A DNA stretch of 64,000 nucleotides from an uncultured Phocaeicola sp. (GCA_944319745.1 CALUET010000022.1:1-64000), one strand, 5' to 3'; positions 27,197-36,076 are shown, counted from the stretch's first letter. Notes: generated from the sequence alone by a model not told the origin. Numbers and translations are program-made.

Positions 27197-27227
27197 TTTG
27201 ACAGTTTAGAAAATATCTATACCTTTG
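27197..27227 (+). promoter_or_regulatory. Consensus promoter of tRNA-Pro
   Basis: TTTG (27197-27200), a 19-bp spacer and TACCTTTG (27220-27227) match the Bacteroides consensus fully. The -7 box is identical to that of the divergent tRNA-Phe promoter, and the two promoters are about 55 bp apart. Confidence 0.8.
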
Positions 27228-27251
27228 CAGCGCAAACAAAAAAGAACGCAT

Positions 27252-27324
27252 CGGAATGTAGCGCAGTTGGTAGCGCACTACGTTCGGGACGTAGGGGTCG
27301 GGCGTTCGAGTCGCCTCATTCCGA
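27252..27324 (+). tRNA. tRNA-Pro (CGG)
   Basis: A 73-nt cloverleaf with acceptor stem CGGAATG/CATTCCG, a D arm with AGCGCAGTTGGTAGCGC, an anticodon stem CTACG/CGTAG with loop TTCGGGA (anticodon CGG) and a T arm with GTTCGAGTC. The C at position 1 is typical of bacterial tRNA-Pro. The discriminator is A and the 3' CCA is not encoded. Confidence 0.95.
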
Positions 27325-27327
27325 CTG

Positions 27328-27370
27328 AAAAGATTTTATTCCTTATGTGAATAAAATCTTTTCTTTTTTA
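27328..27370 (+). terminator. Terminator after tRNA-Pro
   Basis: A perfect 13-bp A/T-rich stem (27328-27340 with 27350-27362) is followed by a T-rich tract and begins 4 nt after the tRNA. Confidence 0.75.
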
Positions 27371-27426
27371 TATCCCTTCCCTTTTTTATTTTCAAAACAT
27401 CAAGGCATTTACCTTACCACAACGAA

Positions 27427-27487
27427 CAAAAAAATAAACTCTCCCGCTTCATCCGACAATTTCGCCTTCATAAACGGAAGAGTTTAT
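27427..27487 (-). terminator. Terminator after ddh
   Basis: On the minus strand a 13-base arm at 27487-27475 pairs with 27446-27434 with one mismatch or wobble, and a run of seven T residues follows. It lies 22 bp after the ddh stop. Confidence 0.65.
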
Positions 27488-27508
27488 CTTATTCAGTTTT
27501 ATTATACA

Positions 27509-28408
27509 TCACACAAGATGCGCGATAAGTTCCTCACGATCGCCTTCCAACAAGTCGATAACAGGAATTTCTATCATGGTGTAGCAACCCGGAGTTTGGC
27601 GCATAGACGCACGAGCAACACAAACAAGTACCTGAGCAGTCAAAGCCGGATTATTAATCTTCATGTCAAACTCAAACAACTGATTATGTGTTTTACCGGA
27701 AACACCCTTACGTACCAAATTTACGCCGTGTCCCACATCGTTCAAGTCGTCGACTGACGGAACCTGAATTACGTGCGTTTCATCATTTACAAAGTAAGGA
27801 TCTGTTTTAATAGCCTGTTCTATTTGCTTAAAGTCGGCACCCTCTTCAAGCTCCACATACACCATTCTACGATGAATGCCCGTACCTACCGGTATAGTCA
27901 TGGACAAAGCATCTTTCACTCCTGCAATGGAACGAACGGCAACAGAGTGTCCCATGCTGCGGCCCGGCCCGAAGTTTGTGTAAGTTATGCCCTTCGGCGC
28001 AATAGCCTGAAGCAGTGAACGTACAACAGAATCGCTTCCCGGATCCCATCCTGCCGAAATGACTGACACGGCATTTCCCGCTTTTGCAGCCTCATCAAGC
28101 GTACGGCGTAACGAAGTTATCTGGGTGTGAATGTCAAAACTATCCACTGTATTGATTCCCAAAGCAAGGATTTCTTTTGCATATTTCTCCACGCTACGCG
28201 TAGGAGTTGCCAATATGGCCACGTCGACATCCTTTAATTCTTTAATATCTTTCACCACCGGGTATGCAGCCAGCTCCGCTGGTTTATCAACATCGCCGTT
28301 ACGACGAACGACTCCCGCCAGCTCGAAATCGGAAGCTGCTTCCAATGCTTCTACCGTAAATTTACCGATATTTCCGTAACCCACTACGGCTGCTCTAATT
28401 TTCTTCAT
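27509..28408 (-). CDS. ddh: Meso-diaminopimelate D-dehydrogenase
   Basis: A 299-residue NADPH enzyme that converts tetrahydrodipicolinate and ammonia directly to meso-DAP for lysine and peptidoglycan. The N-terminal Rossmann motif AAVVGYGNIGKF, the segment VDSFDIHTQI and the substrate-binding SAGWDPGSDS are characteristic. I prefer the ATG at 28408 (MKKIRAAVVGYG) to the one at 28432, because the longer form adds only eight residues without family precedent. The gene is monocistronic. Confidence 0.94.
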   Translation of the reverse strand: MKKIRAAVVGYGNIGKFTVEALEAASDFELAGVVRRNGDVDKPAELAAYPVVKDIKELKDVDVAILATPTRSVEKYAKEILALGINTVDSFDIHTQITSLRRTLDEAAKAGNAVSVISAGWDPGSDSVVRSLLQAIAPKGITYTNFGPGRSMGHSVAVRSIAGVKDALSMTIPVGTGIHRRMVYVELEEGADFKQIEQAIKTDPYFVNDETHVIQVPSVDDLNDVGHGVNLVRKGVSGKTHNQLFEFDMKINNPALTAQVLVCVARASMRQTPGCYTMIEIPVIDLLEGDREELIAHLV

Positions 28409-28574
28409 AATCTTATTTATTATTACATGCATTCATTTTCTCCGCAAAAATCGTAATTTGATGCTTTTTTTACAAACGTTTTCAGCAAAGATTTCTAAAT
28501 AATTATTGCAATTGTTACGATTTATGACTTTTATCTCACTATTTTTGTAATATAATACTTTCAAAAAAGAAAAT

Positions 28575-29174
28575 ATGATCGAATATATTAAAGGAAAACT
28601 TGCCGAAATTACACCCACAACCGCCATAATAGAATGTAACGGGATCGGGTACAACATCAATATTTCACTCAATACATACTCTGACATACAGCGAAAAGAG
28701 GAAACAAAGCTCTACATCTACGAGGCAATAAGAGAAGACGCTTTCGTATTGTATGGCTTTGCTACCAAACAAGAGCGCGAATTGTTTCTGCTGCTCATCA
28801 GCGTATCCGGCATAGGAGGCAACACGGCACGCATGATTCTTTCCGCACTTACACCAAACGAGCTGTGCAACGTTATCAGCAGCGGAAACGATACTTTACT
28901 GAAAACAGTGAAGGGTATCGGATTAAAAACGGCGCAACGTATCATTGTCGACCTGAAAGACAAAATCGGAAGCGCCGGCGTTTCAAACGAAACGGCGGGT
29001 TCTTTTACAGGAAACATATCGAACAATGAGATATATGAAGAGGCCGTTTCGGCTCTGACAATGCTGGGTTTCTCACCGGCTCCCTCGCAAAAAGTGGTAA
29101 ACGCTTTATTGAAGGAGGAGCCTCATGCCGAAGTGGAACGCATCATCAAGCTGGCTTTGCAACGATTGAGGTAA
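28575..29174 (+). CDS. ruvA: Holliday junction branch migration protein RuvA
   Basis: A 199-residue DNA-binding subunit of the RuvAB complex. The OB-fold N-terminus (MIEYIKGKL...ECNGIGYNI), paired helix-hairpin-helix motifs ([28 protein letters not shown]) and the small C-terminal RuvB-binding domain ([13 protein letters not shown]) are present. A TATTTTTG -7 element lies at 28540-28547. The next gene starts 41 bp downstream. Confidence 0.96.
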   Translation: MIEYIKGKLAEITPTTAIIECNGIGYNINISLNTYSDIQRKEETKLYIYEAIREDAFVLYGFATKQERELFLLLISVSGIGGNTARMILSALTPNELCNVISSGNDTLLKTVKGIGLKTAQRIIVDLKDKIGSAGVSNETAGSFTGNISNNEIYEEAVSALTMLGFSPAPSQKVVNALLKEEPHAEVERIIKLALQRLR

Positions 29175-29215
29175 TTACTTTCCATGAAAATATTCATTAA
29201 AAAAAGAACATAATC

Positions 29216-30658
29216 ATGACAAACACAAACATTCACAACCATGCTTTACTGCCCCGACTTGCAACCTTGTTGTTTTTGCTGGGCAGTTTCTTCTTCTTCA
29301 GCGGGTGCGTCCGCTACGACAAACCCACTCCCCTGAACCATTTTCATGCAGCCGACGGCGAAGAGCTGACAGGAGATTTACTGAAAATTGCCGAAGGGAA
29401 AACCTGGTTTGCGAGAGGAAATTACAAAAACTTTACCCTCACGGGAGAAGCATTCACGGAAACCGATGCGGAAGCTGCCATCCGATTTCATTCCGACGGC
29501 GAATCGGGATATGAAATAATCTTTCGAAATGGTCCGATCGACGGCACGCGCAAGAGCGGAAGCCTGACCGATATACGAAACCTTTACCGTTCGCTAGCTA
29601 AAGACAGTACATGGTTCGGCTTTAATATTACCGTTCTGGATAAAACCATACGCGTTTCCATAAACGGAACGGAAGTAGTATGTTATACAGAACCCGAGCA
29701 CCCGTTTCGCATAGAAGGCTATGCTAACAGACTGATCAACCGGGGAGACATCGTCATTCGCGGCATCAAAGGAAATGTAAGTTTCCGTAATTTGAGCATA
29801 ACACAACTGAAATCGGATTCATCTGTGGGGACAGACTCTCTTCTTCCTCCCGTTGATGAAAGTACCGACTCGGTAATTCGTTTCCAACAACGCGGCTTTC
29901 CCGTCATCGATTACCACGTTCATTTAAAGGGAAACCTTACAAAAGAGATGGCACACGCCATGTCGATGAATTACGGAATTAACTATGGAGTTGCACCAAA
30001 CGCGGGAGAAGGTGGAGTAGGTCGCATGCTCGCCAACGACAAAGAAGTCTACGAATATTATGAAGAAGTGAAAGATATGCCTTTCTTATGCGGCGTGCAG
30101 GGAGAAGGACGTAAGTGGACTTCCACCTTCAGCCGGGAAGCTTTAGGAGTATTCGACTACCTCTTTACCGACGCCATGACCATTGTTGACCATAAAGGAC
30201 GCCTTTCGCGCATTTACCGCCCCGAGGAAGTTCACTTCGATGGCGTCACAAAAGAACAATACATGGAGCATCTTGTCGACCAAACCGTAAAGATTCTTAC
30301 CAACGAACCTGCCGACATTTATGCCAATCCAACCTATCTTCCCGATGAAATGAATGCCGACTACGACAAATATTGGACCGATGAACGTATAGACAAGGTG
30401 CTGAACGTTTTGGAAAAATACGAGATTGCTCTTGAAATAAACGCCCGATATAAGATTCCAAGTTTCGACATCATCCGCAAAGCCAAAGCTCGCGGCATTA
30501 AATTTACATTTGGAACAAATAACGTAGATGCCGACTTCGGGAAATTGGAATACTGCTTTGAAGCTGTCGAAGAATGCGGATTGACTCCCGATGACATGTG
30601 GTTCCCCTCAATGAGTATCCGCAAGGACCGACCGGTTATTATATATAATAAATGGTAA
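29216..30658 (+). CDS. Lipoprotein fusing a DUF1080 domain to a PHP domain
   Basis: A 480-residue exported protein. A lipoprotein signal ends at Cys31 (FSGC). Residues about 45-197 form a concanavalin-like beta-sandwich like DUF1080 (the 3-keto-disaccharide hydrolase fold). A Ser/Asp-rich linker (198-226) leads to a PHP metallohydrolase-like domain (228-480) with DYHVHL (His234, His236), an LEINARYKIPS block and GIKFTFGTNN. A cell-surface or periplasmic hydrolase is likely. A sugar or sugar-phosphate substrate is an inference from the DUF1080 part. It follows ruvA by 41 bp but has no functional link to it. Confidence 0.75.
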   Translation: MTNTNIHNHALLPRLATLLFLLGSFFFFSGCVRYDKPTPLNHFHAADGEELTGDLLKIAEGKTWFARGNYKNFTLTGEAFTETDAEAAIRFHSDGESGYEIIFRNGPIDGTRKSGSLTDIRNLYRSLAKDSTWFGFNITVLDKTIRVSINGTEVVCYTEPEHPFRIEGYANRLINRGDIVIRGIKGNVSFRNLSITQLKSDSSVGTDSLLPPVDESTDSVIRFQQRGFPVIDYHVHLKGNLTKEMAHAMSMNYGINYGVAPNAGEGGVGRMLANDKEVYEYYEEVKDMPFLCGVQGEGRKWTSTFSREALGVFDYLFTDAMTIVDHKGRLSRIYRPEEVHFDGVTKEQYMEHLVDQTVKILTNEPADIYANPTYLPDEMNADYDKYWTDERIDKVLNVLEKYEIALEINARYKIPSFDIIRKAKARGIKFTFGTNNVDADFGKLEYCFEAVEECGLTPDDMWFPSMSIRKDRPVIIYNKW

Positions 30659-30673
30659 ACACCGCAGATCCAT

Positions 30674-30727
30674 AAAAACAAGCGTCCCCGGGATGAATTT
30701 TTTATCATCCCGGGGACGCTTGTTTTT
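30674..30727. terminator. Strong bidirectional terminator
   Basis: A perfect GC-rich inverted repeat of about 23 bp (30674-30696 with 30705-30727), flanked by A and T runs, lies between two converging genes. Confidence 0.88.
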
Positions 30728-30731
30728 TATT

Positions 30732-31565
30732 TCATTCATTTTCTTTATTTTCTGCCTCCTGCATCTTACGTGTCACGAACTGTATTTTCAAACGTGCTTC
30801 TTTTTGTTCTTTCCTTATCTCTTCCATTGCCGACAAGACTTTGGCCAAATCATTCACAGCTGCTATTGCTTTTATGTCGTTGGCATAAAGATATGTCACA
30901 AACTTACGGTCGCCGATGAATTCCAGCTTCAGACTTTTCTTGTCCCGATTGGAAACAATAAAAGCAATCACACCGCCGTCGTTTCCCAATTTATAGTCGG
31001 CTTTCTCCATAACAACGCCCAGATTTGTCGTTTCATATCCGTCGGCCGTCCGGGGAGTCTCGGCAAACAAATCGCCCGAACTCACTCTTACTGCCCAATG
31101 ATGAATGGGATTGGGCGAACTATAAATGGAAGTTATCGACATTTCTCCCGTTTCACTGACCTGTGCACGCAGAAAAGAACGGCCAATATTGCGTTCCACC
31201 ACCTGAGACGGATAGAAATAATTTCCCGTTTCCTGGTACATTGTATCTTTTTCAAGCACAAAGTTTCCCTTAATGGAGTCCAACAAAAGTTGCTGAGCTG
31301 CCAATGCACTGTCCAAATAAACGAGTGTTTTTTCCTGTTCTTTCAGCTCGACCTGCTGCATCAGCTTTATTCCTGCCTTGCGCACATCGAAAACTTTCGG
31401 GTATAAAGTGCGGATACTGTCTATCTGCAACTTGGCCAAACTAAAATTTTCCGCCAGAAAAGATGTCTCCGCACGCTGATATAGCGTTTCGGCTTTGCGC
31501 CCGTCTGCATTGCAGCCTGCCAATATCACTGTCAAAAAACCGGCAATAAAAAAGATCTTTCTCAT
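30732..31565 (-). CDS. Uncharacterised lipoprotein
   Basis: A 277-residue protein with a lipobox LAGC (Cys18). Residues about 22-75 look like a tetratricopeptide-style helical pair (ETLYQRAETSFLAENFSLAKLQIDSI). A central beta-rich domain (about 100-220) follows, and the C-terminal 50 residues are a charged helix, probably coiled coil. I do not recognise the family. It is divergent from cca, with a TATTTTTG -7 element at 31596-31589 on the minus strand. Confidence 0.7.
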   Translation of the reverse strand: MRKIFFIAGFLTVILAGCNADGRKAETLYQRAETSFLAENFSLAKLQIDSIRTLYPKVFDVRKAGIKLMQQVELKEQEKTLVYLDSALAAQQLLLDSIKGNFVLEKDTMYQETGNYFYPSQVVERNIGRSFLRAQVSETGEMSITSIYSSPNPIHHWAVRVSSGDLFAETPRTADGYETTNLGVVMEKADYKLGNDGGVIAFIVSNRDKKSLKLEFIGDRKFVTYLYANDIKAIAAVNDLAKVLSAMEEIRKEQKEARLKIQFVTRKMQEAENKENE

Positions 31566-31619
31566 AAATCATCTAACTTTATACGAAACAAAAATACAAC
31601 TATTTCTGCAACTTTTTCG

Positions 31620-31627
31620 TAATTTTG
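31620..31627 (+). promoter_or_regulatory. -7 element (TAATTTTG) of cca
   Basis: TAATTTTG matches TAnnTTTG and ends only 11 bp before the ATG at 31639 (20 bp before the ATG at 31648), so the cca mRNA would have almost no leader. No clear -33 box is seen. Confidence 0.4.
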
Positions 31628-31638
31628 CAGTTCAATTT

Positions 31639-33072
31639 ATGAGTACGATGAATTTAAAAAAATACTTTACCCGCAAACTATTTGAACAACTCTCGGAAAC
31701 AGCCGACGAATTGGGGATGGAGTGTTACGCAGTAGGTGGATATGTGCGTGACATCTTTCTGCAACGTCCGTCAAAAGACATCGACGTTGTGGTGGTGGGA
31801 AGCGGTATTGAAATGGCGCAAGCTTTCAATAAAAAACTAGGAAAGGGCGCAAAACTTTCCGTATTTAAAAACTTTGGAACAGCACAAATAAAGTATCGCG
31901 ACCAAGAAATCGAGTTCGTTGGCGCAAGAAAAGAATCGTACAGTCATGACAGCAGAAAGCCCATCGTGGAGAACGGGACGCTGGAAGATGACCAGAACCG
32001 ACGCGACTTCACGATAAATGCAATGGCCGTATGTCTGAACAAGGAGCGCTTCGGAGAGCTGATCGATCCTTTTAACGGACAGAACGACCTGAAGGAACGT
32101 ACCCTACGCACGCCTTTAGATCCCGACATAACCTTCAGTGATGATCCCCTCAGAATGATGCGTTGCATCCGGTTCGCCACACAATTAAACTTCTACATCG
32201 ACGATGAAACATTCTTTGCATTGGAACGCAACAGAGAACGCATCCGCATCATTTCATACGAACGCATCATCGATGAAATGAATAAAATACTGCTTTCACC
32301 CATTCCGTCGAAAGGTTTCATCGATTTAGAGCGCAGCGGACTATTAGACATCATCTTCCCCGAGCTCACAGCCCTGCAGGGAGTGGAAACAAAAAAAGGA
32401 TATTCGCATAAAGACAATTTCTACCATACGTTAGAAGTTGTAGACAATATTGCAAAAGAAACCGACAATTTATGGCTAAGATGGGCAGCTTTGCTGCACG
32501 ACATCGGGAAACCCCGAACAAAAAGATGGGATGCCCGCAACGGATGGACCTTTCATAATCACAACTTCATCGGCGCAAAAATGATACCGGACATCTTTCG
32601 AAAGATGAAACTCCCGATGAATGAAAAGATGAAATACGTGCAGAAACTGGTTTCTTTACACATGCGTCCCATCAGCATTGCCAACGACATCGTGACCGAT
32701 TCTGCCGTCCGTCGCCTCCTTTTCGAAGCAGGCGACGACATAGACGACCTGATGATGTTGTGCGAAGCCGACATTACCTCGAAAAACGAGTGCAGGAAAC
32801 AACGGTTCCGCGACAATTTCAAACTGGTAAGACAAAAGCTGAAAGCATTGGAAGAAAAAGACCGAATACGCAACTTCCAGCCGCCCATTGACGGAATAGA
32901 AATAATGAAAATCTTCAATCTGCAACCGTGCAGAGAGATAGGAGAACTGAAAAGTTCCATAAAAGACGCCATCTTAGACGGTATAATCCCCAATGAACAT
33001 GATGCGGCTTTCGAATACTTACTGAAAAAGGCCGAAGCATTGGGACTGAAACCTGCAGATGCCGCACGTTAA
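31639..33072 (+). CDS. cca: CCA-adding tRNA nucleotidyltransferase with HD domain
   Basis: A 477-residue class II nucleotidyltransferase that adds or repairs the tRNA 3' CCA. The signature GGYVRDIFL, the metal-binding DIDVVVVG, the RRDFTINAMA block and the template motif around PLRMMRCIRFATQL are present. An HD domain (LLHDIGKP) follows at about residue 285. Both tRNAs in this window lack encoded CCA. The ORF is open further upstream, but the -7 element at 31620 excludes longer starts. ATG 31648 (MNLKKYF) is an alternative. A poly(A) polymerase role is less likely. Confidence 0.9.
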   Translation: MSTMNLKKYFTRKLFEQLSETADELGMECYAVGGYVRDIFLQRPSKDIDVVVVGSGIEMAQAFNKKLGKGAKLSVFKNFGTAQIKYRDQEIEFVGARKESYSHDSRKPIVENGTLEDDQNRRDFTINAMAVCLNKERFGELIDPFNGQNDLKERTLRTPLDPDITFSDDPLRMMRCIRFATQLNFYIDDETFFALERNRERIRIISYERIIDEMNKILLSPIPSKGFIDLERSGLLDIIFPELTALQGVETKKGYSHKDNFYHTLEVVDNIAKETDNLWLRWAALLHDIGKPRTKRWDARNGWTFHNHNFIGAKMIPDIFRKMKLPMNEKMKYVQKLVSLHMRPISIANDIVTDSAVRRLLFEAGDDIDDLMMLCEADITSKNECRKQRFRDNFKLVRQKLKALEEKDRIRNFQPPIDGIEIMKIFNLQPCREIGELKSSIKDAILDGIIPNEHDAAFEYLLKKAEALGLKPADAAR

Positions 33073-33173
33073 AGAACGTCATGTCTTTGTAATATTTCCC
33101 CACGTGCTTTCCAGAATTTCCATATGAGTCATACGAAAGCACAAGTTACCAAACGAAATTTGATACATTCATG

Positions 33174-33212
33174 AAAAAAGCCGCCCGAGAGCTTTCAACT
33201 CCGGACGGCTTG
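33174..33212 (-). terminator. Terminator of the ribosomal-protein operon after tsf
   Basis: On the minus strand an imperfect GC-rich stem (33212-33200 with 33192-33179) is followed by a T run. It lies 27 bp after the tsf stop. Confidence 0.6.
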
Positions 33213-33238
33213 AATATTTTCTGTCTCAACAAGAAGAA

Positions 33239-34063
33239 TTACTCAGCACGCAAAGTAAAACGTTTGAAATCAATGACTGTAAGTTCGGCATCTGCCGCTT
33301 TCAACGTGTCAGCCACTGTCTTTTTCGGATCCATAATACTTTCTTGTTTCAGCAAACATACTTCCTTAAAGAACTTACCCAAACGCCCCATTGCAATTTT
33401 TTCTATCATATTTTCAGGCTTACCTTCCTCACGAGCTTTGTCAGCTGCGATCTCCTTTTCACGAGCCAAGACGTCAGCCGGAACACCCGCTTCGTCTATT
33501 GCAATCGGATTCATGGCAGCAATCTGCATACAGATCTCATGAGAGATCTTCGCATCGCACGGCTTGTTAAAAGCAGCGATAGTACAAAGCTGATTCTTGT
33601 TCTGGTGATTATAAACTGCGGTACAAGGTCCAGACACAAAATTATAACCATCTAATTCTGTTTTTTCACCGGTAATACCGCTACGTTCCGTAATAGCATC
33701 AGCAACTGTTCCGCTTCCCATCGGCAAAGCTTTTACTTCTTCAATGGTTTTACACTTGTTTGCTATTGCAGCATCAAGAATTGCTTGAGTCAAAGCAACG
33801 AAATCCGCATTTTTAGCAACGAAATCGGTTTCACATTTCAAAGCAATCATCGCAGCATAATCGCCTGTTGATTTTGCCAAAACACAACCTTCAGATGTTT
33901 CTCTGTCTGAACGTTTCGCAGCAACAGCCTGCCCCTTTTTACGGATAATCTCCATTGCTTTGTCAAAATCGCCCTCTGCTTCGGTCAAAGCATTCTTACA
34001 ATCCATCATACCTGCACCTGTCATTTTACGCAGATGCTGGATATCAGCCATACTTACAGCCAT
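33239..34063 (-). CDS. tsf: Translation elongation factor Ts
   Basis: A 274-residue guanine-nucleotide exchange factor for EF-Tu. The N-terminal MADIQHLRKMTGAGMMDCK (UBA-like) and the CETDFVAKN core motif are typical. I start at 34063 (MAVSMADIQ). 34051 (MADIQ) is possible; the in-frame ATG at 34156 would place an imperfect inverted repeat inside the gene. It is the last gene of rplM-rpsI-rpsB-tsf. Confidence 0.95.
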   Translation of the reverse strand: MAVSMADIQHLRKMTGAGMMDCKNALTEAEGDFDKAMEIIRKKGQAVAAKRSDRETSEGCVLAKSTGDYAAMIALKCETDFVAKNADFVALTQAILDAAIANKCKTIEEVKALPMGSGTVADAITERSGITGEKTELDGYNFVSGPCTAVYNHQNKNQLCTIAAFNKPCDAKISHEICMQIAAMNPIAIDEAGVPADVLAREKEIAADKAREEGKPENMIEKIAMGRLGKFFKEVCLLKQESIMDPKKTVADTLKAADAELTVIDFKRFTLRAE

Positions 34064-34128
34064 AGTAATCTTTTTTATAGAGTTAATAATATTATTATTC
34101 TGTAGAATTGTTTCAAAAAAACAAATAA

Positions 34129-34189
34129 GAGTTGAAAATAGAGAGTTGAGAATCACCTGCCGGCAATCTCAACTTTCAATTCTCAACTC
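34129..34189. repeat. Imperfect inverted repeat between rpsB and tsf
   Basis: Two 23-nt arms (34129-34151 and 34167-34189) match in inverted orientation at 20 of 23 positions, with a 15-nt loop. The arms are built from GAGTTGA-like units. It may form a hairpin in the rpsB-tsf mRNA and lower tsf or rpsB output, or be a dispersed intergenic repeat. The sequence alone does not decide. Confidence 0.6.
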
Positions 34190-34210
34190 TCCCTCACTTT
34201 TAGATATAAA

Positions 34211-35044
34211 TTAAGCGTCTTCCTTCTCCATAAATGCAGCAGCTTTTGATGCATTGATAGCATCTTCTTCTGCTTTATCCATACGAGCCTTTGTAGATCT
34301 CTTCTTTGAAGCCTTCGGAGCATTCTCTCCTGCTGCCTCCATATCTACTTTTTCTGCTTTTCTTTCTTCCAGTCCTTCAGCAATAGCCGAGCAACAAGCA
34401 TCCAAAATTATCTCAACAGATTTTGTCGCATCGTCATTTGCCGGAATTACGAAATCGATGTTTGTCGGATCTGAATTAGTATCGACAATACCAAATACAG
34501 GAATTCCCAAACGATTTGCTTCGCGAACTGCTATATTTTCTTTCAATACATCTACGATAAACAACGCAGACGGAAGGCGTGTCAAATCAGCAATTGAGCC
34601 TAAATTCTTCTCCAATTTTGCACGTTGACGAGAAATTTGAAGAATTTCTCTTTTTGACAGATTTGCATATGTGCCGTCGTTTGTCAACTTATCAATATTT
34701 GCCATTTTCTTCACAGCCTTACGAATTGTGGGGAAGTTCGTCAACATACCTCCCGGCCAACGCTCTATTACATAAGGCATATTTACAGATGCAGCCTTCT
34801 CTGCCACGATCTGCTTTGCTTGTTTCTTAGTAGCAACAAACAGGCTTTTCTTTCCTGATTTTGCAATTTGCTTTAAAGCTTCAGCAGCTTCTTCTACTTT
34901 TGCAACAGTTTTATTCAAATCAATGATATGAATACCATTGCGTTCCATAAAAATATAGGGAGCCATCGCAGGATTCCACTTTCTCTTTAGATGTCCGAAG
35001 TGGCATCCGGCTTCTAACAATGTATCAAAATTTACTCTTGACAT
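34211..35044 (-). CDS. rpsB: 30S ribosomal protein S2
   Basis: A 277-residue protein of the small subunit. LLEAGCHFGHLKRKWNP at the start and the PGGMLTNFPTIRKAVKK and FGIVDTNSDP motifs are diagnostic. The C-terminal 50 residues are a charged Lys/Glu/Ala tail, as in other Bacteroidetes S2. It lies 177 bp after rpsI, a long spacer for this operon. That spacer holds only a small hairpin (GTTTAG/CTAAAC at about 35140-35154) and T-rich sequence. Confidence 0.96.
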   Translation of the reverse strand: MSRVNFDTLLEAGCHFGHLKRKWNPAMAPYIFMERNGIHIIDLNKTVAKVEEAAEALKQIAKSGKKSLFVATKKQAKQIVAEKAASVNMPYVIERWPGGMLTNFPTIRKAVKKMANIDKLTNDGTYANLSKREILQISRQRAKLEKNLGSIADLTRLPSALFIVDVLKENIAVREANRLGIPVFGIVDTNSDPTNIDFVIPANDDATKSVEIILDACCSAIAEGLEERKAEKVDMEAAGENAPKASKKRSTKARMDKAEEDAINASKAAAFMEKEDA

Positions 35045-35221
35045 ATTCTTTTTTCTTTTAAGCGTTTACATTCTTTTTTGTTAATTAAACCAACCGCCCG
35101 GTAGTTTTTCCGATATCCTTTACAGAAAAAATCCCGACAGTTTAGATACTAAACGTATTTCAGGAGATGAGAAAACGGTTACCTTTTTGCAGGTTCTTCG
35201 CTACTCATCATTAACTCCCCA

Positions 35222-35608
35222 TTAACGTTTACTGAACTGGAATCTACGACGTGCTTTCGGACGTCCCGGTTTCTTACGTTCAACACTTCGAGAATCACGG
35301 GTAATAAAGCCTTCCGCACGGAGAGCTTTCTTGTCTTCCGGATTAATCTTTACCAATGCACGAGCTATTGCCAAGCGCAAAGCCTGAGACTGACCGGTAA
35401 AACCTCCGCCACACAAGTTCACCTTTATATCATATTTATCGGCAACCTCCAATTTATTCAAGGGCTGTTTTACAACAAACTGCAGAATCGGTGAAGGGAA
35501 ATATACTGCAAGATCTTTCTTGTTTATAGTAATTTTGCCGGTACCTTCGCTTACGAAAATACGTGCAATAGCACTTTTACGTCTGCCTAATGCATTTACT
35601 ACTTCCAT
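35222..35608 (-). CDS. rpsI: 30S ribosomal protein S9
   Basis: A 128-residue small-subunit protein whose C-terminal tail (KARRRFQFSKR) reaches the P-site tRNA. GRRKSAIARIFVSEG and GGGFTGQSQALRLAIARAL are intact. It starts 6 bp after rplM. Confidence 0.97.
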   Translation of the reverse strand: MEVVNALGRRKSAIARIFVSEGTGKITINKKDLAVYFPSPILQFVVKQPLNKLEVADKYDIKVNLCGGGFTGQSQALRLAIARALVKINPEDKKALRAEGFITRDSRSVERKKPGRPKARRRFQFSKR

Positions 35609-35614
35609 TCTTTA

Positions 35615-36076
35615 TTATTTAAGTGAGTTAATATCTATTACTTTTGGTGTTTGAGCTTCATGTTTGTGCTCGTTTCCCGCATAAACATATAAATTCCTCA
35701 GCAGCTTTGCTCCTAAACGATTCTTCGGAAGCATACCTTTCACTACTTTCTTCATCAACTTTTCCGCACCGTTTGGTTTTGCCAACAACTGTGCAGGAGT
35801 AATTTCACGCTGACCTCCAGGATAACCCGTATAGCTCAAGTAGATTTTATCCGTCAACTTGTTTCCGGTAAATTTCACCTTATCAGCATTAATGATAATA
35901 ACATTATCACCACAATCTACGTGAGGGGTAAAGTTTGGTTTATACTTTCCTCTCAACAGTTTCGCAACTTTTGCACCGAGACGGCCTACAACCTGATCGG
36001 TAGCATCAACTACAACCCATTCTTTCGTTGCAGTTTCTTTGTTTGCAGAAATGGTCTTGTAACTTAAAGTATCCAC
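35615..36076 (-). CDS. rplM: 50S ribosomal protein L13
   Basis: A 153-residue large-subunit protein with the diagnostic WVVVDATDQVVGRLGAKVAKLLRGK start and LPKNRLG motif. I use a GTG start at 36076, giving (M)DTLSYKTISANK, which I recall as the usual N-terminus of Bacteroidetes L13. The in-frame ATG at 36121 would add 15 residues not expected in the family. It is the first gene of the rplM-rpsI-rpsB-tsf run. Confidence 0.93.
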   Translation of the reverse strand: MDTLSYKTISANKETATKEWVVVDATDQVVGRLGAKVAKLLRGKYKPNFTPHVDCGDNVIIINADKVKFTGNKLTDKIYLSYTGYPGGQREITPAQLLAKPNGAEKLMKKVVKGMLPKNRLGAKLLRNLYVYAGNEHKHEAQTPKVIDINSLK

